Shown here in pieces: positions 26,106 through 34,238 of a DNA stretch of 64,000 nt. Position numbers and translations under genes: made by a program. The notes under the pieces are model-generated. The model made no database searches. It saw nothing but the letters and a program-made list of their open reading frames with translations, and had not been told where the DNA came from. Numbering within the stretch: the stretch's first letter is position 1; each line of letters begins with the position of its first letter. The stretch comes from Denitrobaculum tricleocarpae (GTDB lineage Bacteria > Pseudomonadota > Alphaproteobacteria > Kiloniellales > Kiloniellaceae): positions 248,001-312,000 of the forward strand of contig NZ_ML660059.1 in assembly GCF_007004665.1 (NCBI RefSeq), given 5' to 3'.

Positions 26106-27386
26106 ATGGCGTATCAAAAACCCTGGTCCCCGGAAACCGCTGAAAGCCGTCTGGCCGAAGTCATGGAGCGGGTGAATTCGGGTGCGCCCGAGCTTCGGTC
26201 GGTCTTTACGGAGACCTTTTTCGACCGGGCACAGGATCAGGTTTCCAAACTTGACGAAACTGCGAATTCTCCGCTTTGCGGCGCCCTGGTCTCGGTCAAG
26301 GATCTCTTCGACGTGGAGGGGTTTGTCACCCGGGCGGGCAGCCGCATTCTAGCGGATCAGCCGCCGGCAACATCCGACGCGCCGCCCATCAAGCTGCTGC
26401 GCGAGGCCGGAGCCATTCTGATTGGCCACACCAACATGACCGAACTGGCCTATTCCGGGCTCGGCATAAATCCGCACTTCGGTACACCGGACAATGCCCT
26501 GGCCAGCGGACGCATTCCCGGCGGCTCGACCTCCGGCGGCGCAATCTCGGTCGCTCAGGGCATTGCCGACATCACCATCGGCACCGACACGGGCGGATCG
26601 CTGCGCATACCGGCGGCCTTTAACGGCATCGTGGGCTTTAAGCCGACCCAGGACAGCGTGTCGCGGCGCGGCTGCAAAGCCTTGTCACAGAGCCTGGACA
26701 GCGTCGGCCCCATGGCACGAAGCGTCGAAGCCTGCGAGATCACCTACCGGGTCATGACCGGCGGAGAGACCGACAACTCAAAAAATCTGCAGCCGGAATT
26801 TATCATGCCGGTGAACTTTGGTTTGGACGACCTCGATCCTGTGGTCGCGAAAGCCTTCGAACAAGCTGTGTCCAAAATCTCTGACGCGGGCTACGCGGTC
26901 GTTGTGAAGAACCTCGCCTGCCTGGAGCGCTACAAGGAAATTCCGGTCTGGCAGTTCGCCGCGATCGAGTCGCGCACGGAGTACGACGCCTTTTACAACA
27001 GCACACCGGAGCTCTTCGATCCGCGCGTGCTCAGCCGCCTGCAACGAGCGGACGGCATTGACGCCGTGTCCTACCGCAAGACGCTCAATGCGCGCGATAC
27101 CTTCATCGACGCGTACCAACAGGAAGTGGGGAACCGGGTTCTGCTGCTGCCGACAACGCCGATCCTGGCACCGGAACTCTCGACCTTTGACGACGACGAG
27201 GAATACTACCGGCTGAACCTGCTGACCCTGCGGAACCCCACGCTTGGCAATGTCTTAAATGGCTGCAGCATCTCACTGCCCTTCAAGTCCGGCGCGGAGA
27301 CGATCGGGATCATGCTTACAGCACCCGGCGGCTTCGATCATAGCCTTTTGGAAGCCGCGAATGTCTGCGAAGGCGCCTTGTCATAG
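26106..27386 (+). CDS. Amidase-signature family hydrolase
   Basis: The 426-aa protein has the full amidase signature with Ser-cisSer-Lys triad: Lys in VSVKDLFDVEG, cis-Ser in GGSTSGGAISVAQG and the nucleophile Ser in GTDTGGSLRIPAAFNG. It resembles GatA/AtzE-like enzymes that hydrolyse small amides; no GatB or GatC genes are near, so a metabolic rather than tRNA role is likely. The ATG at 26106 lies 10 bp after the LysR stop with GAGAAAG upstream. It closes the same-strand TRAP cluster and converges with the DUF2927 gene. Confidence 0.9.
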   Translation: MAYQKPWSPETAESRLAEVMERVNSGAPELRSVFTETFFDRAQDQVSKLDETANSPLCGALVSVKDLFDVEGFVTRAGSRILADQPPATSDAPPIKLLREAGAILIGHTNMTELAYSGLGINPHFGTPDNALASGRIPGGSTSGGAISVAQGIADITIGTDTGGSLRIPAAFNGIVGFKPTQDSVSRRGCKALSQSLDSVGPMARSVEACEITYRVMTGGETDNSKNLQPEFIMPVNFGLDDLDPVVAKAFEQAVSKISDAGYAVVVKNLACLERYKEIPVWQFAAIESRTEYDAFYNSTPELFDPRVLSRLQRADGIDAVSYRKTLNARDTFIDAYQQEVGNRVLLLPTTPILAPELSTFDDDEEYYRLNLLTLRNPTLGNVLNGCSISLPFKSGAETIGIMLTAPGGFDHSLLEAANVCEGALS

Positions 27387-27420
27387 ACCTGCACGACAGC
27401 GCCGGATAAATCGACGCCGG

Positions 27421-28428
27421 TCAATCGCCGTAGGGGCGTGTTTCAGTGAGAATTTCACGAACGATCGGCATGGCCTCATTGCGGGTCATGCCACTTTTGA
27501 TCCGCTCGTCATAAAGGATGCGGAGCATCATCCAGTCAAGTTCGGTCGGGAAGAGATATTCCTTAAAGGCGTCTGTGAACATCGTATTGAACAGGGAATT
27601 GTCATCATTGAACAATCCCATAGCCTGGATCGTCTCTTCGTATGCACAGGACTCCAGTTGTTCAATCGGAATGCTCAAAAAGAATACTATGAACGTGGTT
27701 CCCAGCGACCCATCGTCGTTAACGGTAGAGAGAAAAAGGCAGGATTCGAGGTCTTCTTTCACGATGATATCGAGGGAATTGGCAAGCGTCAGAAGTGTAT
27801 AGCGCCTTTCGGTTTCTGGAGGTTCATTCGATGCAAGTGCCCGGAAAAAGCCCACCACCTCTCTCATGTCGCTCTGATCTTCGACAAAGAAGTATCCCAG
27901 GACGCTTTGGAATTCTCTTCCGCCTCGAAGTGGGATGTTAAGACCGGTATTGCGGGCGATCGTTTTCACTGAGCGATCCAGGGCTTCGTAGGTTCGGGCA
28001 GAGATAACGCCACCGCGATATAAGATCGCCTGGCCGAGATCTTGCTCATACTTCGAAATTTTCCCCTCCCAGAATTCGGCACGTTCTTTCAGGTCAGGGT
28101 GCGCAAATTCGACCTCAACCCCTTCGCTGCTTCCAAGAGCAAGTTTGGCAAAACTCTCCGCAATTGCTGTATTGGTTATGAGAATCGTATGATCGACTGG
28201 CTCAGTGGGCCGGGATCGAGGTCCATCGACAATGTATCCCTCTCCATCAAGCGTAAACTGAGCAAGGATATCAGCTGGCGGATCTTGAATCAGCCGCGGG
28301 TCAGAGTGATGTATGGGATCAGGTACAAGAGTAGGCGGAAGTGCTACATACCGGTTGCCCCCAGCACAGCTCGCGAGCAGCAAACAAAGGAGAGGAAACC
28401 AGACACCTATCCTCAAAACGCCGCTCAT
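27421..28428 (-). CDS. DUF2927 family lipoprotein
   Basis: The 335-aa protein has a lipoprotein signal (VWFPLLCLLLASCAGG, lipobox LASC). The C-terminal half matches DUF2927: ESCAYEETIQAMGLFNDDNSL, the LDWMMLRILYDERIKSGM segment and EAMPIVREIL. Many family members keep a Zn-peptidase-like HD pattern before LLRILYD, which here reads ELDWMMLRILYD, without the His. Function is unknown; the protein should sit in the periplasmic leaflet of a membrane. Its start lies 13 bp after the stop of the TauE-like gene, so it is the third gene of that operon. Confidence 0.8.
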   Translation of the reverse strand: MSGVLRIGVWFPLLCLLLASCAGGNRYVALPPTLVPDPIHHSDPRLIQDPPADILAQFTLDGEGYIVDGPRSRPTEPVDHTILITNTAIAESFAKLALGSSEGVEVEFAHPDLKERAEFWEGKISKYEQDLGQAILYRGGVISARTYEALDRSVKTIARNTGLNIPLRGGREFQSVLGYFFVEDQSDMREVVGFFRALASNEPPETERRYTLLTLANSLDIIVKEDLESCLFLSTVNDDGSLGTTFIVFFLSIPIEQLESCAYEETIQAMGLFNDDNSLFNTMFTDAFKEYLFPTELDWMMLRILYDERIKSGMTRNEAMPIVREILTETRPYGD

Positions 28429-28441
28429 TCCCACGCCAACC

Positions 28442-29182
28442 TCACATCTTAAACAGCAGCGCGATGCCGCTGACAAAGACCACCGTGCTGATGATCCGCA
28501 CGTAAGCCTGCTGACTCAATTCCGTATGCACCTTTCCGCCCAGCCAGAGCCCCAGTCCGACAATCGGAAGCGCCGCGATCGACCCCAGAAACACCCCGCC
28601 CTGGAAAAGCCCAAAAATGGCGAAAGCCCCAAGGCGGATTGCGCCATCGATCAGGAAGTTGAAAGCGAAGGTGGCACGGAAGGACGTTTTATCCAGCGCG
28701 CGCAAACCCAGATAGATGACGTAAAAGGGGCCTCCGGTCCCGAAGATCGTGCCAACAAACCCACCCAGGAAACCGAAGGGCGCCGCGTAGATGCGCGACC
28801 CGCGCAGAGTGGGAAGGGGCAGGAGCTGATACACCGCGTAGATCATGACAAAGACGCCGAGGGCCTGCGCGAGCAGGGCTTCCTTTGCCATGGAAAGGAG
28901 CGCCAGACCTGCGGCAACACCTAAAAGACTAAAGGGAATCAGCGGCAGTTGTTCACCCCAGGCAATCGCCCGCCGGTTCTTCAGGCCCTGGCTTGCGGAC
29001 CCGACGTAGTCCAGGAAGACAACGACCGGAACAACTTCCTGAACGGGGAAGACCTGCGCCAAGAGAGGCACGGCAATGAGTCCCGAACCGAAGCCCGCAA
29101 TGCCGCGCACCATATAAGCCAGGAACAGCACGATTGCCGCATAGACCAGCGGTCCGGTCTCAAGATTTTCCGGGGCGAGCAC
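28442..29182 (-). CDS. TauE/SafE-family sulfite/anion exporter-like membrane protein
   Basis: The 246-aa protein has eight predicted helices and the TauE/SafE duplicated motif: YMVRGIAGFGSGLIAVPLLA in the first half and GGFVGTIFGTGGPFYVIYL in the second. Members export sulfite, sulfoacetate or other organic sulfur anions. Its GTG start follows the TAG of the upstream dioxygenase gene with no intervening base, so translation is coupled. Pairing with a TauD-type enzyme is consistent with sulfite disposal, but the substrate is not proven. Confidence 0.87.
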   Translation of the reverse strand: MLAPENLETGPLVYAAIVLFLAYMVRGIAGFGSGLIAVPLLAQVFPVQEVVPVVVFLDYVGSASQGLKNRRAIAWGEQLPLIPFSLLGVAAGLALLSMAKEALLAQALGVFVMIYAVYQLLPLPTLRGSRIYAAPFGFLGGFVGTIFGTGGPFYVIYLGLRALDKTSFRATFAFNFLIDGAIRLGAFAIFGLFQGGVFLGSIAALPIVGLGLWLGGKVHTELSQQAYVRIISTVVFVSGIALLFKM

Positions 29183-30262
29183 CTAGTCGCCAGCCCCCTG
29201 GCTTTCTGCGGCTCGCGACGCTGGCACGGTCTCCGCTTCATCAGAGGCACCCTGTTGCGGCTCGAGTTCGATACCGCCCTGACGACGATTCCAGAGGCGC
29301 AAAAGATAGCGTCCGCCTCGCGTGGCATCATCCTCAAACGCGGTGCGCGCATGGGCCAGCAGATGGTTGTTGACGTATTCGATCTGACCGGGTTCGAGAT
29401 GAAACTCAATCCGGTTTTCCGGCGCGGCGACAATCGCTTTCATCGTGCGGAGCGCCGCAGCTCCGTCATCATCGAGGCTTTCGCCCAGCAAAGCATAGCC
29501 TTTGTGCACATAGTCCGCGTAGTGACGCACGGTCAGTTGCCCGTCGCACAGGGTAAAGACAGGATGCCGGCTGCTCTTACACTCGTCCGGCGCATGCTCG
29601 GCCTGACGGTCCCACCAGAAAGGCTGGTAAAGCCGCTCCAGCAAGTCCGGGTGGCGCTCCCGCAATTCGTCGTGCGCCCTGGCCAGACTTGCCACCCGGC
29701 TGAGGCCGCCCGCGCTGGCCGGACGAAGGCAGACAAGTGTAACGATCGCCGGTGTCTGGGCGAGCCAGCCGCCGTCCGTATGGAAGTCCTGATCCAGGTT
29801 TGTAACCGAGCGGCGGACGCCGTAACCCAACTTAGCCCCCGAGTCCTTGACCTCGTAAAGCCGTGTCCCATCGGCCTTTTGTTCGACTACCGGACCGAGT
29901 AGAGAAGTGAGCATCCAGCCTATGGCCCTGGCTGCGGCTATGCCCCAACGCTCGACGGGGAGACGATCCAGCACAACGAAACCAATGCCATGGTGCAGCC
30001 TGTCGTCGACAGCCGCCATCAGCTCCCTCACAGCTTCGAGCGCATAGTCAGTAGCACTCAAATCTTCAACGGGCCCCTCATAACTGGCTAGCTTTCCCGC
30101 CAATTCATCCAGTTCCGCGAGTGCCTTAGGGGGAATCTTCAGGATCCAGTCGTCTGCTGTAAGTCCATCGGCCCGCCACGCCGAGGACGCAGTAATAGGC
30201 CTGTCCAACACTGCGGGAGCTCCAGAAACAGCTTTTGCGCCGCTTCGCATCACCCCTGACAT
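29183..30262 (-). CDS. TauD/TfdA-family 2-oxoglutarate-dependent dioxygenase
   Basis: The 359-aa protein is a TauD/TfdA fold enzyme. Iron ligands are the HTD of LDQDFHTDGGW and the distal His in NNHLLAHARTAFED; the 2OG-binding Arg lies in GGRYLLRLW. VTLVCLRPASAGGLSRV is the usual mid-domain segment. These enzymes hydroxylate taurine, alkyl sulfates, betaines or herbicide-type ethers, releasing sulfite or other groups. ATG 30262 with GGAAAA upstream is used; a TTG at 30316 would add an odd Cys-rich tail. It is the first gene of a three-gene operon with a TauE-like exporter and a DUF2927 lipoprotein. Substrate unknown. Confidence 0.87.
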   Translation of the reverse strand: MSGVMRSGAKAVSGAPAVLDRPITASSAWRADGLTADDWILKIPPKALAELDELAGKLASYEGPVEDLSATDYALEAVRELMAAVDDRLHHGIGFVVLDRLPVERWGIAAARAIGWMLTSLLGPVVEQKADGTRLYEVKDSGAKLGYGVRRSVTNLDQDFHTDGGWLAQTPAIVTLVCLRPASAGGLSRVASLARAHDELRERHPDLLERLYQPFWWDRQAEHAPDECKSSRHPVFTLCDGQLTVRHYADYVHKGYALLGESLDDDGAAALRTMKAIVAAPENRIEFHLEPGQIEYVNNHLLAHARTAFEDDATRGGRYLLRLWNRRQGGIELEPQQGASDEAETVPASRAAESQGAGD

Positions 30263-30575
30263 GATTTTCCGTTTTCGGTCGCCGCGCCGATCAACATAAT
30301 ATACGCATACACACAAAAGTAGAAGAAGACCCCCAGTTTGCTCAATAATGCTGGGATTGACAACGGCGGGTTTCAGCCCGCTCGGAGCGCGAGCGGAGTC
30401 CCCGAAGAAGTGAAAAACCGGAGCCGCTCTCTATTCTGTTTAGTTAGAAAGCCTTAGAGACCTTACCTGCAATCGTAGATCCAATTGCAGAGATTTTTGA
30501 CAGACTGGTCCCCCGCGCTCCTGATCTCGCTCTATCGCCGAGCAACCCCGGCGGCGTCCCAAATCTCAAGAGGCA
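30263..30575. other. Gene-free gap between dioxygenase promoter and kinase 3' end
   Basis: This 313-bp region contains a GCGGG/CCCGC short hairpin near 30366-30382 and an A/T-rich segment near 30430-30480. No T-run follows the hairpin in either direction. No gene is seen. Confidence 0.4.
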
Positions 30576-32840
30576 TTAGGCTGACTTTTTTGAAGAAACC
30601 TTGGACTGAGGATCACCGGCAGGGCGCTTGCGAATGCGCGCAGGGGGAAAGACGACGATCGCAGAAGTCCCCTGGCCCACGGCGCTCTTCAAGGCGAGTG
30701 ATCCGCCATGCTGCTCGACAAAGGCCTTCGCCAGCGGCAAGCCGAGACCGGTGCCCTCATACTTGCGGTTCAACTCACTGTCGATCTGCTGAAAGGCTGC
30801 AAGTGCTTTGGGAATGTCGGCTGGCGCGATGCCGATGCCCGTGTCCTCGACATGGAAGATGTAGCCTGCCGAAGCATCGCAGGACACCTTTACGGTGACC
30901 GTCCCTTCAGGTGGGGTAAATTTGAGCGCGTTCGACAGGAGGTTGAGCAGGATCTGCCTCAGCTTACGGGCGTCGGCCCAAAGGTAAGGAAGATCGGCCA
31001 TCGGCTCGGTTTTCAGGTGAACCCGGTTTTCGTGCGCTCGCTCGGCCAGAAGCGAACAGACCGTCTGAACGATCTCGGACACGTCGATTTCGTCTTCGCC
31101 CAAGGGTGAGTTACCGGCCTCGACCTTGGCGAGATCGAGAATTTCATTGATGATCGATAGGAGGTGTTCGCCGGCACCGTAAATGTCGTCGACGTACTCC
31201 TGGTGCCTCTGGTTCTCGATTTTGCCGGAAACGCCGCGCTTCATAAGATCTGAAAACCCAATGATCGCGTTCAGAGGCGTTCTGAGTTCATGACTCATAT
31301 TCGCCAGGAATGTTGACTTACTCCGGCTGGCGATTTCAGCCTCTTCTTTCGCCTTACGCAGCTCCGTTTCCGCCTGAACCTCCGCAGTGATGTTCGTGCC
31401 GGTGCCCCGGTATCCAAGGAACTCGTCCTCCTCACTGAAGACGGGTTTCCCGCTGATCGAAAGCCACAGGGACTTGCCCTGGGGGTCTATGTACTCGTAA
31501 CGGAAATCCCGGAACGGCCGCCGCATCTCAAGGTCCGTGAGGTGTTGGAGCCATTTCACATCGTTGGATTTGAACCTGGTCAGATCCTTGCGGGTTTTTC
31601 CGAGAATGTCCTTCGGCTGCAAGCCTGTCGCCTCAATCAACTGATTGGACAGATAGGAAAACCGCAGTTGTTCGTCCGTGGCCCAGAACCAGTCGGACGC
31701 AATCTCCGCAAAATCCCTAAACCGCTCCTTGTTCTGACGCAGCTTCCTCTCGTCTATGCGTGCTTGCCGCTGACGACGCCGGTGGTTCGCAAGCGCCAGG
31801 ATCAGAAATGTTCCCGCCAGTGCCGGCAAGACCACGAAGATACCTACAAACCAGCCGCGCACCACCTCCAGTCCCGGACGCGCCGAGACCTCGAGGACGA
31901 AGGTTTTGCCTTGCGCAAAAAGCGGCAGCTCAAGAGAAAAAGGCTCGAACAGGATTGGTCCTGCAACGGATCGCATCCTGTCCTGTCGATAGATGTAATC
32001 GTCGTTCTGCTCATCGTCCTTCTGATCATAATCGTTCCGATCATAATCGTTCTGCCCGCTTTCATGATGTTCGTCGAAGCTGCGGACCGCAAAACGGTCG
32101 AAGTGGCGATAGGTATCATCGAAAAAGCGATCGGCGCCCAGGAACAACGCCACCAGGCCACTGACTTGTGCCCGGCGGGCTTCGACCGAGTTCGGGGAGT
32201 TGTAACCGAAGTAGATCGCCTTGAAAGCAAAGAAGCCGCGCCCGACATGCGGGATCTCGACCACTTCGGAACTCATGACCCGTCCGGAATCGATTGCCCG
32301 TCCGATTGCGGGTGCGAGCGCGGCATCAGATATAGCATCGAAACCGACCAGTTGGGCGAATTCTGGCGTGAAGGGCTCGAGCGAGAGAATCGGCATCGCA
32401 ATATCTCGCTCCAAGGCCCCGACAATCTCGCCCTCGGGCGTACGCTCGGTAAGCTGAAACTGCGGGAAGCCGCCGGCGCGCATGGATTCTTCCAGGGACT
32501 GGCGGTCCTCCCGGCGCAGGAGCGACAGCTTGGCAATGGTCTGGATATGGGGATAGGCCCTCAGCAGCTCCCGGGACAAAGCGGCGAATTCATGATCGGC
32601 CAGATCGTCACTGGCATGGTGCAACTCCACCAGGGTCGTGAGCACGGCATCCGCACTGGCAAAGCGATGTGCCACCTCACGCTCGAAGGTGTAGGCCTGC
32701 TGCGTGAAGATTTCTTTTGCGTCTCCGAGATCGGTCTTGATGGCCAGACTGCTCAGGGCAGCGCAAATGGCGCCGACCAGCAGGACCAGACAGGAAACTT
32801 CCCAGGTCTTAAAGAGGCGATCGTTAAGACTTTGAGGCAA
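30576..32840 (-). CDS. Membrane histidine kinase with CHASE sensor, PAS, HisKA and HATPase domains
   Basis: The 754-aa protein has a first membrane helix (residues 13-34), a CHASE-type periplasmic domain (about 40-330, with TIAKLSLLRREDR and AMPILSLEPF), a second helix (about 333-355), a PAS domain (DWFWATDEQLRFSYLSNQLIEA), a HisKA box with the phospho-His in FLANMSHELRTPLNAIIGFSDL and a HATPase domain (ILLNLLSNALKFT, DTGIGI, GTGLGLPL). There is no receiver domain and no response regulator next door. A repetitive Asp/Asn insert (about 255-276) comes from four 15-bp units. The TTG start at 32840 overlaps the stop of the ABC_sub_bind gene by 17 bp, so the two are co-expressed. Confidence 0.9.
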   Translation of the reverse strand: MPQSLNDRLFKTWEVSCLVLLVGAICAALSSLAIKTDLGDAKEIFTQQAYTFEREVAHRFASADAVLTTLVELHHASDDLADHEFAALSRELLRAYPHIQTIAKLSLLRREDRQSLEESMRAGGFPQFQLTERTPEGEIVGALERDIAMPILSLEPFTPEFAQLVGFDAISDAALAPAIGRAIDSGRVMSSEVVEIPHVGRGFFAFKAIYFGYNSPNSVEARRAQVSGLVALFLGADRFFDDTYRHFDRFAVRSFDEHHESGQNDYDRNDYDQKDDEQNDDYIYRQDRMRSVAGPILFEPFSLELPLFAQGKTFVLEVSARPGLEVVRGWFVGIFVVLPALAGTFLILALANHRRRQRQARIDERKLRQNKERFRDFAEIASDWFWATDEQLRFSYLSNQLIEATGLQPKDILGKTRKDLTRFKSNDVKWLQHLTDLEMRRPFRDFRYEYIDPQGKSLWLSISGKPVFSEEDEFLGYRGTGTNITAEVQAETELRKAKEEAEIASRSKSTFLANMSHELRTPLNAIIGFSDLMKRGVSGKIENQRHQEYVDDIYGAGEHLLSIINEILDLAKVEAGNSPLGEDEIDVSEIVQTVCSLLAERAHENRVHLKTEPMADLPYLWADARKLRQILLNLLSNALKFTPPEGTVTVKVSCDASAGYIFHVEDTGIGIAPADIPKALAAFQQIDSELNRKYEGTGLGLPLAKAFVEQHGGSLALKSAVGQGTSAIVVFPPARIRKRPAGDPQSKVSSKKSA
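32015..32074. repeat. Four 15-bp in-frame tandem units in the kinase sensor domain
   Basis: Units start at 32015, 32030, 32045 and 32060; the two central ones read TTCTGATCATAATCG and TTCCGATCATAATCG. They encode the NDYD-type acidic insert of the CHASE domain. Period 15 keeps the frame, consistent with slipped-strand expansion under selection against frameshift. Confidence 0.7.
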
Positions 32841-33819
32841 ATCCGGTGACTCGCTTGGCTTTTCGCATCAGACCGCGCGGCAGGCTGATGTCGGCAGCGG
32901 AGAGAACCTCCGGATTGATCCAGATATCCCGGCGGCTGTTGGCAACGATCGGAATTTCGCCGGGCGTCATTCCACCGAGGATCCTAAGAGCCGTTTGACC
33001 GGCCCACTCGCCGTGTTCCTCGGCAACCTTGGTAATGCCAACCATCGTGTAGGGCATCATCCAATAGTGATTGGTAACGCTCAGGCGTTTCGCTGTGGTG
33101 CCTACGAACGACCGCACTTGTTCGACATCCCAGTCGTTGATTCCGGCGTTGCTTCCCATGATGATCAGATCATGGGCCTGGGCCTCGCGGTAGGCGGCCA
33201 TCCAGTCCTTCATGGTTCCGGCTAGGGCGAACTCAAGCTTGATGCCACGGCGCTTGGTCGCTTCCTGAAAGCGTTTGAGGTTTTTTTCCTCCGTCAAGGT
33301 GTCCGCACCAATATAGAAAGCACGCCGGATGCCGGGCGACACTTCTTCGGCCCGGTCGAACATGGGCTCGATCGGGGCGATCTCGATCATGCCGGTCACA
33401 TTGCTGTAGGGAAATCCGTAAGCCTCCACGGTCCAATTCACACCGCTGAAGACGAAAGGCATCTCGGCATCGCGGTAGTAGCGCTGGATCAGATACTTGG
33501 CGGCGTTGTCGTCGGCGGTTATGACGATGTCAGGGTCCCAGGACTCGATCAGCGCCTTGGCTTCGAGAGCTTTGCGTTGTTTTTCCGCTTCCGACTTCAG
33601 ACGCTTGGTGTCCATGTCGAACTGCCGAAGATCGCAACGGCCCTCAAGCGCCGCGCGCAGGCCCCGCTCGACCCCGTCGGACCAGGCGTAGCCCTGGTGA
33701 TAAGACGATACGAAAAGACACTTTGCGTCGCGGCCAACAGAAGCATCCGCGATGCTCGCAATCGCCAAAAAACCCACGACAGCCACGCCGGCGGTGAAAC
33801 ACCCTTTCAATTGCTGCAT
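32824..33819 (-). CDS. ABC_sub_bind-family periplasmic binding protein
   Basis: The 331-aa protein has a signal peptide (MQQLKGCFTAGVAVVGFLAI, cleavage near IADA) and an ABC_sub_bind-type bilobal fold: CLFVSSYHQGYAWSDGVERGL, DPDIVITADDNAAKYLIQRYY, MPFVFSGVNWTVEAYGF, and TPGEIPIVANSRRDIWINPEV. Family members bind small ligands for ABC uptake, but no permease or ATPase is nearby. Instead it overlaps the downstream CHASE kinase gene, so it probably delivers a ligand signal to that sensor. The ATG at 33819 directly starts the signal peptide; the longer frame to 33942 is rejected. Confidence 0.85.
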   Translation of the reverse strand: MQQLKGCFTAGVAVVGFLAIASIADASVGRDAKCLFVSSYHQGYAWSDGVERGLRAALEGRCDLRQFDMDTKRLKSEAEKQRKALEAKALIESWDPDIVITADDNAAKYLIQRYYRDAEMPFVFSGVNWTVEAYGFPYSNVTGMIEIAPIEPMFDRAEEVSPGIRRAFYIGADTLTEEKNLKRFQEATKRRGIKLEFALAGTMKDWMAAYREAQAHDLIIMGSNAGINDWDVEQVRSFVGTTAKRLSVTNHYWMMPYTMVGITKVAEEHGEWAGQTALRILGGMTPGEIPIVANSRRDIWINPEVLSAADISLPRGLMRKAKRVTGFASKS

Positions 33820-34238
33820 AAGCCCAGATCCCCATGTGACGTTATCCAAGAAGAGTCGCGACGCCGATGGATTGCCACCAACCGATGGATACCGCAGTGC
33901 GGCCAGTCTGATCACGCCTGCAAATACCCCAGGGTCATTCAACCTTACGTGAGTGAAAAATTGCTTAACGGGGTATTTTGTTAAGAGGTTTTTGACTATG
34001 TTTTTTCGTCTTTTAGTTGCTTCTTCACCTTAGCGTTCCGATATGGAATCGCTCTCTTTCCCGACCCATCAAAAGGCTCAGCACCTGCGCGGAGAGCTTG
34101 AGAGGTCCGTTCAACAAGCGGATCAAGTGCAGGATCATGCAGAGGCAGGGCGCGTGGCGCGCAAGACTCCTCCAGGTGGCAACACAAGATCAGTTCGGTC
34201 TGTGGTCCGGTGGGAATAAGCGGCTAGAAGGACAAGCC
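33820..34238. other. Gene-free stretch upstream of the binding-protein gene
   Basis: This 419-bp region should contain the promoter of the binding-protein/kinase operon and the end of the MscS transcript. CTTAAC (33964-33969) and GTTAAG (33980-33985) form a short inverted repeat in an A/T-rich patch. A 63-codon minus-strand frame at 33996-34187 has no recognised family and no ribosome-binding site, so it is not called. Confidence 0.45.

Noticed and set aside
31542-32849. A 435-codon plus-strand frame opposite the CHASE kinase
   Set aside because: The minus strand encodes a complete kinase with all motifs; the opposite frame shows no family signature or ribosome-binding site.
33996-34187. A 63-codon minus-strand frame in the gap after the MscS gene
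   Set aside because: No ribosome-binding site, no recognised family and mixed composition; could be a gene remnant but nothing supports it.
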